From Poa pratensis (lineage: Eukaryota > Streptophyta > Magnoliopsida > Poales > Poaceae), in contig CAMZMU010000071.1 in NCBI GenBank assembly GCA_947311845.1, positions 22,481,236-22,545,235 on the forward strand: DNA of 64,000 nt, written 5' to 3'. Shown here in pieces: positions 11,033 to 21,540 of the stretch (positions within the stretch are counted from its first letter, which is position 1; each line of letters starts with the position of its first letter). Position numbers and translations under genes: made by a program. The notes beneath the pieces were generated by a model. That model was given only the letters and a program-made list of their open reading frames with translations, searched no databases and was not told the DNA's origin.

Positions 11033-12119
11033 ATACCCTCCGAGCCCCTCTCGCTTTCCCCTCAAAAAAATCCAGGAACGAGCCGCCAGGCTGCTCGTGC
11101 TCAAGCTCGCCGTTCCGCCATTTTCGCCGCCCTATTTCTCAAACTCCGGTGAGCTTCGTCGTCCCCAGCACCCCCTTCTGGCCCCATTCATTTCCCCTTG
11201 TCCAGGCGCACCACCTCATGCCCGTGTTTATTTTTTTTGATCGCAGCATCGAGGAGTTTGACGCTCGCCCAATCTCGCCAGTGCGCACGACCTCGACGTC
11301 TCGCTGCTCCAACGCACCCCGGTCGACGCCGTGGTCCCATCGCCTCGGCCGCGACGCGCCGCACACGTGGAGGCCTTCGTCGAGCGCGAGGACCACCGGA
11401 GCGACCTTGCCACCACCCGCCCGAGCCCAGCGCCGCCGCCACGCCATTTTCCGACGAAGTCCGCCGCCAGGTTTTGGTCAAACTCATCTCGTCCGTCCGA
11501 TCTGTTTTCAGCGCACACGATTAGATCCAATTATTTGAAGCGGTACGGTTAGATCTGGGCCTTTAGATCCAGATCCAACGGCCCATGATAGTTCACTTAA
11601 CCACGTCAGCGGTCCAGTCAGCAGCCAGTCAGCGGTCAAAGGCCAAGTCAGCGCCAGCGTGGAGGATCTTGACGATTTTGCAGAAAAGCCCTTGCAAATT
11701 AGATCTATCATATCTTTTTATTGGCTCGTCCAATTTTTGCAAACTTTATATTTTTGGAAAGCTTATAATGTGTAGAAACTTTCTATATGCTTAATTTGAT
11801 GTTTTGTCGAAATTAAATTAGATAATTTTTAAAAGTGGTTTAAATAGTATTTTGGCTATAATTTGAGTTTAAAAATAGATTTTTGAGCAAACTCTTTTGC
11901 TATAGTTTTGTATGCCTAAGTATTGGCCGTAGGAGTACTCTATTATTTTTGTAAAATTATTTTGAATGATCTTTCTTAAAATATTGATTAAATGCTTTTA
12001 GGTGGTAATTTAATAATTAAAAATTGATTAAAATTATTTTTCTTTATATATTCGGCCAATAAAATGACTTAGTCATATTTTGATCATCTTAGCTATGAAA
12101 GTACTTAGAAAATATTCTA

Positions 12120-12560
12120 CCTCCCCAAATAGAGTAACTTCTTCCTTATAAAATTTTGATAATAAAATTTTGACAACACTTTTCCTTAGAAAAATTTCAA
12201 CATCTTAAAAGTGCTAAATCTTTTTCCTTAGAAAATTTAGCATCTTGAAAACTTAGTTATTTTATAATATTTTCCTAAGTGTTATCGTTTGACAAGTGTT
12301 TGTCCTTAGAAATTCTATCAACTATTGTTCTAAAGTATTTTCCTTAGGAAATTTAGCAACTATGTTTTATTTACTTCTCCTTAGAAATTATTTGGACTTA
12401 TTGTTTGACCTTTGGTCCTTAGTCATTTTGGACCATCTTGTTTGCTTGCATTTCCTTAGAGCATTTACATAAGCATGGCATGCATAATTAAGTCCTTAGT
12501 ATTATTTTATACTTTTCACATGACTTCCTCCTTAGAAATTTTGAGGATGCATGTTAGCTC
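12120..12560 (+). repeat. diffuse TCCTTAGAAA motif array inside the solo LTR
   Basis: TCCTTAG, mostly followed by AAA and preceded by TTT, occurs about ten times at irregular spacing in this AT-rich stretch. The copies are too uneven for a simple tandem satellite. Confidence 0.6.
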
Positions 12561-14693
12561 TTTTGACCCCTCTAGTTAAAACCACTAAGTTAAAAATTAG
12601 TGGAAACAATCAGTAACCAAAGAAGGACTTAGACAAGACTCAGGAACATCTCCAAGAAGAAAAGTACTTAGAAGAAATCAAGAGAAAGTTCATGAAGACC
12701 AACCAGCTACATTTTCTAAGTCTTTCTTCCCCTTTCTCTCTTTCTTACTTCTTCTCCTAAACTTCATGGTGGCTAAGTTACATTCAAGACAAGCCCTGAT
12801 GATGCCAAGATCAACAAGTCTTCAGAACCATCAAGTCTACAGCATTAAATGAAGTCAACACACCAAGGAGAAAGCTACAAGGAAGCCTGGAGAAGATTCT
12901 TGGAAGACAACTACTTTCTTTCTATCTTCTCTTTCATTCTATCTTTTTCCTCCTTCCTAATTTTGTCCTTCACTTTGGACATAGACCAAGTCCTTTGTTT
13001 AAGACTAAGTTCATAGAGTACTAATTGAAGATCAATGAAGCTACAAAGGAGTTGAAGATATTTTGAAGATCAAACATGTGAAGGCTTGATAGCCTTACAA
13101 CTTTTCAAGTTGTTGCTTTAGCAATGTTATGTTTGCTTAGCCTTGACCTTGCCTTAGCTAAATGGGATATTGTTATTTATGTCTTTCCCTTATTATGTTT
13201 GCATGTCTTTCATATCTTAATTACTGTGTCATCCTGCATCTCATGCATATCATATTTTTCTAAGTGTTGCATTTATGATTGTATGTTTATTTGTGATTTG
13301 TTTGACTTGTTAGAAATTCCGGAGAGAGAAAGTGGTTGCAACTGCTACTACTACACTTCTGTTTGCCAAGGCAAGTGGCACACCCCCCATAAATTTCCTA
13401 AGTATTTTTATATGCATTATTTAGTGTATTCTTTATATGCATGTGTTGGATAGTATTATTGCTAGATGCTAAACCCACCATACCTTTACACTAGTTGTGT
13501 CTAGAACCCCTGTGATAACTTAGTAGATTATTTGATGCTATGCAAATGTGTTTTCTTTAAAGTTTAATTCTACTAAGTAATTTACCACCTGGGTGGACTT
13601 GGTTTTGAAAAGATGATGGAAAGGTTGAGTGTCATCTCTTAGGGGTGACCTCTAAGGGATGGTCACTTGTGGTTGCCACCCAGGGTATTAAAGGGACCAA
13701 TGTTTTGTCTAAGTGAAGAAGCTTCCAGTGCAGCCACTTGGTATTATGGCTCTGCCTTGACTAAGTTATAGGAACCTGATTCCGGCAGGTCTTAGCGGAT
13801 GAATGTCTGTATGGGTCTGCCAGAGGAACAGGGGACTGTTTCCCAATGGTCTCGTCTCAACTCTCTCCTTTTCCTTAGCACAAATTGAGTGCTTGAGGAT
13901 AGTTTGGGTTTGTTGGGTCTCGTGGTGAAAGTGCACAACCTCTCAAGAGTTAAATCTAAGTACTTAGCCGTGTCCCCGGTTACGGACAATTTGAGCAGCT
14001 GATCAAGGACGACAACGGAGGCTCCCGACATTCCAATTTCTTAAGTTAAAATATTGAAGGTTGAATTAAAGGTAGACAAGAGGGTGGTTTTCATGCCATA
14101 CCTGTTTTGACAAAAGAAAAGTGTTTTATAAAGAGATAGGAAAAATTGGCTTTATGCAAAATAGCCTTGAAACTCCACCAGCCAAATAAGCATATAGGCT
14201 ACTAGAGTTATTCCATTAAGTGTCCACATAGTGTCACTTGCCAGATCCATTTTTTAATGGTATCTGACCCACTCTGTTGCAAAATTTTATTTTGTTGCAG
14301 ATTGTTCTGACGACGAGTGAGTTTCGTTAAGGTTTCGAGTCTGCAACCAACATGTTTTCGCCTGTGGCACATGCAAAGGATGAGGACTCCATGAAGATTA
14401 TTATTTCCGCTGCTTTACTCTTTCAAGCTAGCTATATGCTATGCAAGTTGTAATGAATATTTTACCAAGTCTGGATCCTTCGATGTAATAATGATACTTT
14501 GTTGTGATACTACATCTTAAACTGTGTGTGCAAATGAAACGATCCAGGGGTTTGCACTATACACAGGTACCTTGCCATATTTTAAGTGCAGGTACGCTAC
14601 AAAAACAGGACTAACAAAAAATATACTAAGCAAGACAATAACAAAATAGAGTGTAAGGACGTGCGAAACTCCCCTCGCTGAAGCTTTCAAGTC

Positions 14694-14708
14694 CCGGCAA
14701 CGGCGCCA
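14694..14708 (-). other. primer binding site of the gypsy element (tRNA-Asp type)
   Basis: On the minus strand TGGCGCCGTTGCCGG starts ten bases after the LTR end. This sequence is the tRNA-Asp-type site known from Athila-like elements. Confidence 0.8.
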
Positions 14709-14718
14709 GAAAAGAGAT

Positions 14719-16304
14719 TGATGGCGTGGATCACACGTTCGCTGGGAACCCCAAAAGGAAGGTATGATGCAGTGTAGTGGCAATTTTCCCTTGATTCAAA
14801 ACCAAGGTTTATCGAACCAGTAGGACTTGGAGAAGGATCTAACAAGGTGTCTTCCTCCCCTGGCGCAAAGAGATTAACGCGGACCTACACACAGTCACAC
14901 ACAAACTACTTTGCCCCAACGAAACAGAGAGGTTGTTGATCTCTCTGGCTTGCTGAACACAAAGTATTAAACGTATGTGTGTAAAATAAAATGAAATCAA
15001 AAATGACCAGCGAGCAATTGACTAGGAAAAGCTATGAAAACGGTTGTAAACAATATAGTAAAATAGGACCGGGGTCCACAGTTCACTAGTGGTGTCTCTC
15101 CGAAAGATAAACATGTTGGGTAAACAAATTACAGCTGGGCAATTAACAAAGCATGGGCGCATAACAATACTATCATGACACAAAGTTCACCGTTTCATTT
15201 AATATGGGCATTATGTCAAAATATATAGACCGTTATCCAACTGCATCTATGACTAATAATCCACCCCGGGATCGTGATCCAGCATGTCACCCGAAAGTAT
15301 TAAGTTGCAAGTAACAGATAATTGCAATAAGCATGGTGCATAATGTAAGCAATGGTTACAACATATAGCAATAAATGCCGCTGTTTTACCCGTAGTAGCA
15401 ACAACACATCTCAAGTATTAATCGTTTCTGTCAACTCGAGCTCAGACAAGAGAGGCATGAAACTACTATCTAGCATAAATACTCCCTCTAAAGACACTAG
15501 TAATTACTTGGGCAAAGCATATACAAGCATCAGAGAGCATGCAAGATCATAAATAAAACATATCATAGATAAACTGAACAAGAATGTCATGACTCCATAA
15601 TTCATCGGATCTCAGCAAACACAACACATAGCATTACAAATAGATGGTCTTAATCATGTTAGGCAGCTCACAAGATCTATGACAATGGAGTACAACAAGG
15701 AGAGACAACCAACTAGCTACTGTCATGGACCCGTAGTCCCGTGGTGGACTACTCACGCATCACTTGAGAGGCAGACATGGTGGTGTAGATGCCTCCGGTG
15801 ATGATCTCCTCCTCCGGCAGGGTGCCGGGAAGAGCTGCAGAACCCTCCTGATCTAGGGTTGGCGACGACGGCGGCTACGGAACTTTTCGTGGATTTCTGA
15901 TCGGGTCCGAGGGTTTTCGGGACGAATACAATTTATAGGCGAAAGGGCAGCGTTGGAAGGTTCTCGAGGCGCCTAGGTGGGGCCCAGCCGCGGTCCACCC
16001 CTGTAGCGCACCTGGGTGGCGCCTAGGGGCTGTGGGGCCCCCTGCAGGCGCCCTTTTGGCTCTATCTTCGTTTCTTCGTAAAAATAATTCCCGTAAATTT
16101 TCAGCTGATTCCGAGAAAATTCCCCGACTTGCTTTTCTGAAGAAAAAAAGACAGCAGAAAACAGGAACTGGCACTGGCATCTTGTTAATAGGTTAGTTCC
16201 AGAAAATATGCCAAAATGATATAAAAACATTATAAAAACATGTGGCAATGATATATAATAAGTATGGAACAACCAAAATTTATAGATACGTTTGAGACGT
16301 ATCA
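14719..16304 (-). repeat. 5' LTR of the minus-strand gypsy element
   Basis: A 1586-bp LTR. On the minus strand it begins TGATACGTCTC at 16304 and ends CGCCATCA at 14719. A GC-rich promoter-like segment with CCTATAAATTG lies at about 15930-15940. Confidence 0.85.
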
Positions 16305-16309
16305 GAGAA

Positions 16310-17102
16310 GGACAAGAGGCCAAGGGGTGAAACACATCCAAGGCCGAGGCCAAGCGTGATGCAACAACATTGGCGTTGCAAGAGACATTGAATGAGTTCC
16401 TATCCCAAAAGGACAAGTCGTGTGAGAAGAAGGAGGAGAGGAAAGAAAGGGAGCGCCAAGAGAGAGGAGGTGTCAAAGCTATACTTTGAATTGCAAAAGA
16501 AGAAACTCGATATCGAGGAAGGAAATGCTCAGACAAGGGCAATAGAAGCCGATGCAAGAGGCAAGGAGGCCGAGGCAAGAGTCAAGGAGGCTGACGTCAA
16601 GGTCAAAGACCTTGAGCTCGCCCTACGCCAAGAGGAGGCCCAGATCATGGACATGGATGTCTCCGCCTTTATCCCTACGAATAATGCGTACTATCTCAAT
16701 AAGCAAAGGTACTATATGGAACGAGATTGATCACATCTTGGTCCTTCTAGCAACGTTGTATGTCAGTGGTGGACTATGTCCGAGATGGCCGAAAAATCAT
16801 GGCTAAAGATGGCAATATTTTTGGGATCTTGTAGCCGGCATGGCAATATTTTCTTTACGAACTATGTGATGTGTTTGATTCATTGCCCCACATTTTGTTT
16901 TCCTATCATTGTTTGTTTGAATGATCAAAGTGGCAAAAAAAATGATCAAAACCCTGGGCGGGCGGACTGGATGCGTCAGCCCGTTGTGTGCAGTGGCAAG
17001 GGAGGGGCGGACATGGGTCGGACGCGCGTCCGTTTGCCGACCCAAATGGACAAAACACGGATAAAACGCGCGTCCGTTTGCGTCGGCTCGTTGGAGACAT
17101 CC
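16310..17102 (+). mobile_element. PIF/Harbinger element, 3' part (truncated by the gypsy LTR)
   Basis: It consists of the end of a Harbinger accessory ORF, then non-coding sequence, then a subterminal block (TGCGTCAGCCCGTTG, GGACGCGCGTCCG) and a terminal repeat ending in TTGGAGACATCC at 17102. The same subterminal block recurs at about 37545-37694 and 40045-40195. The 5' half is missing because the gypsy LTR starts at 16304. Confidence 0.75.
16340..16730 (+). pseudogene. Harbinger accessory ORF, C-terminal coiled-coil part
   Basis: The remnant reads as a charged coiled coil (SQKDKSCEKKEERKERERQ, then after a frameshift YFELQKKKLDIEEG) ending NNAYYLNKQRYYMERD and a stop at 16730. This is the usual C-terminus of the SANT/Myb-like, NAM-associated protein encoded next to the Harbinger transposase, which assists DNA binding. 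The N-terminal DNA-binding part is gone and a frameshift lies near 16470. Confidence 0.6.
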
Positions 17103-17793
17103 TCGGCGCCTGCGCATCAACCGTTGAGCCGAACGGTGCACTGATCTTGGCGTCTACTCATCCACCCATACAACATTCCACCTGCCTGCGCGCTGCCAGC
17201 CGCCGTGCAGTGCAACCTCCGGCTCGCTCTCGAATCATGGTGTTGCCGGACAGACAGCAGAGGAGAACGGAGCGAATGGCTGGCGGCTGGTCCCAATCAT
17301 CGCAATCACTCCAGCGTTGGACTGCACGGACGGATCAACCACCCAATGATAAGCCAAACACATGAAGAGCCAAGCCAATGCTTCCCAGTTGCTTGTTTCT
17401 GTTAACTTGGATCATGGAGTAGACAGAGACCGGGCCTGTCAGGAAGCTCAATGACGTTGCTTTCCTCCCAAATCGATTACCGGTAGCTCAGACGTCAGAA
17501 AGATGAGGCATACCGGTTATCCTTGCCAAGGAGGGAAACCTATGAGGAAATGAGCAATTCGAGAGGCACAAAATCAATCGTCTGTTCATTTTGTGTATAT
17601 TTCGTGTCAAGAAAGAGTAAAATTTTGGAACGAACCAGAGGAATTACATCGAGCCAGAGCTGAGCTCCGTATACACAGTTGATCAACCACTCACTCACCA
17701 TTTATCTCTCGCACCAAAGAATCGTGAACGCCTAATCAAACTTTGTACAACAAGAGGGGAAAAAGTTATCTTTTTTTGAAACGGAGTTTAATC
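17103..17793. other. intergenic, 3' side of the U-box gene
   Basis: I see no gene. The part nearest 17793 should carry the 3' UTR of the minus-strand U-box gene. Short GC-rich open frames at 17100-17400 have no recognisable motif. Confidence 0.5.
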
Positions 17794-17942
17794 CTACGAG
17801 GCCATCATGGCCGGAGGCACCACGCTGGAGGCGGGGCACTCGGCGCCACGCTCGCCGTCGGCAGCGGAGGCGGCCGCCCAGCGCCGGCAGATCCTACCGA
17901 GCGAAGCGGCCTTTCGCCTAGCGCGGTCCGTGCCGGTGCCCA
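17794..17942 (-). pseudogene. frameshifted C-terminal tail of the U-box gene
   Basis: In another minus-strand frame the sequence continues with the tail expected for this family (VEWAIWELMGTGTDRARRKA onward) and stops at 17794. It joins the main frame if one base is missing in the CCC run at about 17967-17969. Joined, the protein would be near 692 residues, a normal length for this class. Either the allele is truncated or the base is a sequencing error. Confidence 0.7.
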
Positions 17943-19871
17943 TCAGCTCCCAAATGGCCCACTCCACCCTGGCACGGCCATGACCTGGCCCACCGCCCGC
18001 GCGCCCAGCCGCCGGCACAGCAGCACCAGCGCCGCGGTCGCGCTCTCCCTCGCCCACTCCGTGCCGCGCCTCATCTCGGCCACGAGGCGCGCCACGGCGC
18101 CGTCGATGTTGGCGATCGCCTCCGCGCCTCCTCGCTTGGCCAATGCCGCCAGCACCGCCGCGGCCGTCTCCTCGTCGCTGATGGCGGACAGCGCGGCCTC
18201 GGCGACGCCGGCGTCCACGAGCTTCCCGACGTTCTCCCTCTCCCCTGCCAGCGACAGAAGCGCGGCCAGCGCGTCCTTCTTCGTGCTTGTCGGCCCGGTG
18301 CGCGCCAGATGCACTAGCTTTTCCACGACGGACGCGTTTCGGCCCAGCCTGCGCCGGTACGTGTGGACGGACGCCAGGCTGAGCACCGCGGCGGCGGCGT
18401 TCTCCTTGGCGCGCCACGTCGTGCCGCCGGAGCCCATGATGTGGGTGACCGCCTCGACGGCGCCGTCGGCGTGCATGATGCGCTTCTTGTTGGCCTCGAG
18501 GATCGAGAGGTTCAGCAGCGCGGTCACGGCGTTGAGCTGGAGCCCGGCGTCCTCGGAGTAGAGCAGGGGCACCAGCATCGGCACGGCGCCGGCCTCTCCC
18601 ACGAACGCGCGGTTTTCCGAGCCGGACTTGGAGAGCAGCCGGATCTCGTGCACCACGCGGCTTGCGGCGTCAGGGGAGAAGGTCACCGACAGCTTCTTCA
18701 CCAGGAACGACGCCGTCATCCGCGCCACCTCGAGTGCCGCCTTGTTGGCCGCCATCGCCTGGGCCTGCTCGCTCTTCATGGCCTCGCAGGCCTCCATGGC
18801 CACGCCGTTCTCCCGGCACCACTTGGAGATGAGGTTCTTGAGGGACTTGTTGGGCACCAGCTCCAGATTGGCCAGGACCTGCCCTGTCTTGGGGCACGTT
18901 GACTTGCCGGAGCCGAACCACCGGTCGATCGACTCGCGGTCGTAGGTCTGACCGCTGGCGGCGACCACGGGGTCGCGCATTAGATCGAGGGAGATGGGGC
19001 ACCGGAGGTCCATCGGAGGTGCCGGCGACTCCCCGTCCTCTTCGCCGTCCACATCGGCGCCGTCCGCTTTGGAATCTGAAGGCCGGGGCGTCGCGCTGAA
19101 AAGGACGCACTTTGCGTACCGGAGGAGGCCGACGATGGCGATCATGGCGGCAGTCCATCTCTCCGAGGCCCGGTCGCCGATTTCCCGCTCGAGGGTCTCA
19201 ATCTCGTCGCTGCAGCTGGCCGGGTCGTTGATGCCCACCTCCTCCAGGATCTCCTCCAGCCGCTCCCGGCCCGGCACGATCTCCCGCTCAATTTCGTCTA
19301 TCAGCGAGAGCACGCTGGCCTTGAGCGCCGGCTCCGCCTCGGCGCCCGAGGAGCAGCGGCGGCACTGGCGCGACGCGAGGGCGAGGAGGTCCATGACGTC
19401 TTCGGCGAGGCCGAGCTCGACGACGGGGAGCAGGTCGAGCAGCGTGGCGAGGTCGTGGTGCAGGTCCCGCAGCTCGGCGTCCATCTCGTCCGACCGGAGC
19501 AGCAGAAGCGTCCGACTCCGCGCGGAGCAGTCGGCGACGACGGCCTTGAACCGCTGCAGCACGAGGAGCACCTCCCGCAGGCACAGCGACGCCGACAGCG
19601 GCAGGTCCCCCGCGGTGGCGCACAGCAGCAGGTCGTCGAACGCGGCGGCGAGCAGCTTCGCCCGCGTCGAGACGGACGCGAACGCGGCGCGCAGGAACGG
19701 CGCGGGCGTCTCGGCGGCGGAGAGGTCGCGCACCAGGCGGTGCAGCGAGCGGAGCAGGTCCCCGTCGGACGGGGACGGGGGCGGCATGAACGCCGACGCG
19801 TAGGAGGAGCAGGTGGACGTCGACGGCGCGGCGGCGGAGGCCAGCACCACCACCGCTCTCAGTTTAGCCAT
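17943..19871 (-). CDS. plant U-box E3 ubiquitin-protein ligase with ARM repeats (PUB16-like), C-terminally truncated
   Basis: An intronless minus-strand frame of 642 codons from the ATG at 19871. Residues about 35-260 form the helical U-box N-terminal domain. The U-box spans about 288-356 (CPISLDLMRDPVV, GQTYDRESIDRWF, CPKTGQ, LVPNKSLKNLI) and binds E2 enzymes. Residues about 400-640 are ARM repeats (LNAVTALLNLSI, KENAAAAVLSLA, KKDALAALLSLAG) that bind substrate. Domain order and lack of introns fit the PUB16/PUB17 group, several of which act in defence signalling; substrate and pathway cannot be read here. The frame ends early (VPGWSGPFGS) through a one-base deletion near 17968. GC is very high, as in grass single-exon genes. 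It is the best host gene in the window. Confidence 0.92.
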   Translation of the reverse strand: MAKLRAVVVLASAAAPSTSTCSSYASAFMPPPSPSDGDLLRSLHRLVRDLSAAETPAPFLRAAFASVSTRAKLLAAAFDDLLLCATAGDLPLSASLCLREVLLVLQRFKAVVADCSARSRTLLLLRSDEMDAELRDLHHDLATLLDLLPVVELGLAEDVMDLLALASRQCRRCSSGAEAEPALKASVLSLIDEIEREIVPGRERLEEILEEVGINDPASCSDEIETLEREIGDRASERWTAAMIAIVGLLRYAKCVLFSATPRPSDSKADGADVDGEEDGESPAPPMDLRCPISLDLMRDPVVAASGQTYDRESIDRWFGSGKSTCPKTGQVLANLELVPNKSLKNLISKWCRENGVAMEACEAMKSEQAQAMAANKAALEVARMTASFLVKKLSVTFSPDAASRVVHEIRLLSKSGSENRAFVGEAGAVPMLVPLLYSEDAGLQLNAVTALLNLSILEANKKRIMHADGAVEAVTHIMGSGGTTWRAKENAAAAVLSLASVHTYRRRLGRNASVVEKLVHLARTGPTSTKKDALAALLSLAGERENVGKLVDAGVAEAALSAISDEETAAAVLAALAKRGGAEAIANIDGAVARLVAEMRRGTEWARESATAALVLLCRRLGARAVGQVMAVPGWSGPFGS

Positions 19872-19934
19872 TGCGGTAACTTGGAAGCGTGGAGGAGAGG
19901 CCGGTTTAGTGGAACAACAACCGGACGGAAATGG

Positions 19935-19942
19935 TATATAAC
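19935..19942 (-). promoter_or_regulatory. candidate TATA box of the U-box gene
   Basis: On the minus strand GTTATATACC lies 64 bp before the ATG. A second candidate, CGTTTATAAACC, lies at 19970-19981. Either gives a short 5' UTR. Confidence 0.5.
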
Positions 19943-20459
19943 GCGGGCGGAGCGGGGAAGAAGACTCGGGTTTATAAACGATGGAGTTGCAGTGGGATTA
20001 AGATAAGCTGGCTGGCCAGGTGGTTAGGACTTGAGAGCTGGAAGGAATCCCGGTGTCGCTCTCCTTTTTCGATCGGCTTATCGATTCAGTTGTGATTGTT
20101 ATGCGAAATGCGCTTAGTTTAACGATGGTGATGATGATGTTCTGGGTTTTATATGTTTGGGGAAGATGACCGGAAGGAAGGGGCAGGATGGCAGGGATAC
20201 GGGAATACGAAGGCGGATCTACTTGGATGAGTGATGGTGAGTCAGCTCGCAGGGTTTTTGATCGGATTCCGTCGCGGCGATCGATTTGTGGCGGCTGGAT
20301 AAGAGCGTTGACGGCCGGCGGTAAAGGAAGGATGGGGCACACGAGAATGTCATGCCATTGCTTTACTGGAGGTGATCAAGACGTCGACCTCGTCTCAGAA
20401 GGATCCGAGTTCCAAACATGGCTACATCAAATGATTTGTCATTTTATTGGGTAAGAAGA
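19943..20459. other. upstream region of the U-box gene
   Basis: Non-coding; presumably promoter-proximal sequence of the minus-strand gene. I recognise no other gene or repeat here. Confidence 0.5.
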
Positions 20460-20960
20460 AAGTTCATTATAGGTTTTATTTAGAAACCAGGGCGCGCCTT
20501 ACATCAAAATCAACTCTCAGCGCCATGAGGTTACTCAAGTTTTTTTTTCCTCGGCGAGGCACCAAAGCGCCCCCTCATCCTTGATCTCGGCGATGAGGGA
20601 TTGAGGTTGAAGATTGATTCCGAAAGACACGCGCATTCCTCTCCTTACAAATCTCCCAAGCGACGAGCATGACAAGCGAGATCATAGGTTTCCAATACGG
20701 ATTCTTCTTGTGGACCATTTTAGTACACCAATCTTCGACTATGTGCAAGGCAAGCCAGTCTCGTCCAAGCCAATTTTTTAAAGAAACCCAAATGAGAGAA
20801 GTGAAACGACAATTGAAGAGGTGCACGGCCGTTTCTTGAACTTGGTTGCAAAGGTTACAAAGCCCACAATTTTGCCATCGCCTACATTCATGTATATCCG
20901 CCGTCCAAATATGACGAATCGCCGAGGTGGTATGGGCAAAATTGCATTTTATAGGCGGAG
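20460..20960 (-). pseudogene. LINE ORF2 C-terminal fragment (zf-RVT domain)
   Basis: The minus strand reads CGLCNLCNQVQETAVHLF, then WVSLKNWLG, VEDWCTKMV and AWEICKERNARVF. This is the zinc-binding C-terminal region that follows reverse transcriptase in plant L1-type LINEs. A frameshift near 20600 breaks the frame. The RT core is missing, so this is an isolated fragment. Confidence 0.75.
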
Positions 20961-21241
20961 GACGACAAGTAACACCTATTATTATTGAGCTTCCAAGTGA
21001 TACCTCTTGAGGGTTGATTTGCGAAACCCAAAAGTCACGCTAAAAAAAAATCCGCGCCGCGGATTTCTTTGAGATATGAAAGATACGCGCCTAGCATCAA
21101 GCCTCTTGGCAGTATGGCATGGCACTAAAAATTCTTGGAGACCGTTGATTTCAGAAGGAGAACGGTGTTAAAACGGTGTGATTAGTTCTTTCAGATAAAC
21201 TATTTCATTTTGAACGACGAAAAAACATTGTACGTTTTCTA

Positions 21242-21333
21242 CTCTATTTGATCCGAAATAAATGTCGTGGAAGTGACATATGGCAGTTTAGATTTGTACA
21301 GGGACGACGACACAAAATTCGGATCGGAGGGAG
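21242..21333. mobile_element. Stowaway-type MITE, 92 bp, degenerate
   Basis: Ends CTCTATTTGATCCG and CGGATCGGAGGGAG, flanked by TA on both sides (21240-21241, 21334-21335). Confidence 0.7.
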
Positions 21334-21356
21334 TAGAAAAACAGAGTACTTATTAG

Positions 21357-21528
21357 TCGAGTATACGGCATGTACGGTTATTATGATAGTTTAGGATAGA
21401 GATAGGATCCGTTTCTACACGGTCCTGACTTGACTTGTACTCCAAGATGATCCATGTACTCCTATATATGCTCGCCCATGAGGCTCAATAATACATCCAA
21501 CATATTTCGCCAATCTCATAATTCTACA
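21357..21528 (+). repeat. left LTR of the compact retrotransposon
   Basis: Begins TCGAGTATACGGCATGTACG (eroded from TGTTAGAG) and ends ATAATTCTACA. Matches the right LTR closely over its length, including CTATATATGCTCGC. Confidence 0.88.
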
Positions 21529-21540
21529 TGGTATCAGAGC
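21529..21540 (+). other. tRNA-Met primer binding site
   Basis: TGGTATCAGAGC starts immediately after the left LTR. Confidence 0.9.

Larger units (their letters stand above)
10310..14532 (+). repeat. 4.2-kb solo LTR inserted in the gypsy element
   Basis: A 4223-bp block starting TGCATGC and ending GTGTGCA, flanked by AATCA (10305-10309) and AATGA (14533-14537), a 4/5 match for a 5-bp target duplication. Removing it rejoins gypsy internal sequence. It has a TATA box at 11025 followed by a leader-like region, but no primer site, coding domain or second LTR was seen. Large Triticeae gypsy LTRs reach this size. Open frames at about 10713-11552 are GC-rich promoter/leader sequence, not genes. Confidence 0.7.
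7011..16304 (-). mobile_element. Ty3/gypsy LTR retrotransposon (Athila-like, Sabrina/WHAM type), partial and nested
   Basis: Reading the minus strand: 5' LTR 16304-14719, primer binding site 14708-14694, internal sequence 14692-14538, a solo LTR insertion, internal 10304-9940, a hAT insertion, then internal 8737-7011, where the copia element cuts it off. The LTR start (TGATACGTCTCAAACG) matches a very abundant Triticeae gypsy LTR by memory. The base order across the gaps is restored when the two inserts are removed. GAGAA at 16305-16309 would be the target duplication on this side. Confidence 0.82.

Noticed and set aside
11023..11552. Overlapping open frames on both strands
   Set aside because: They lie in the GC-rich promoter/leader part of a solo LTR; no coding signature.
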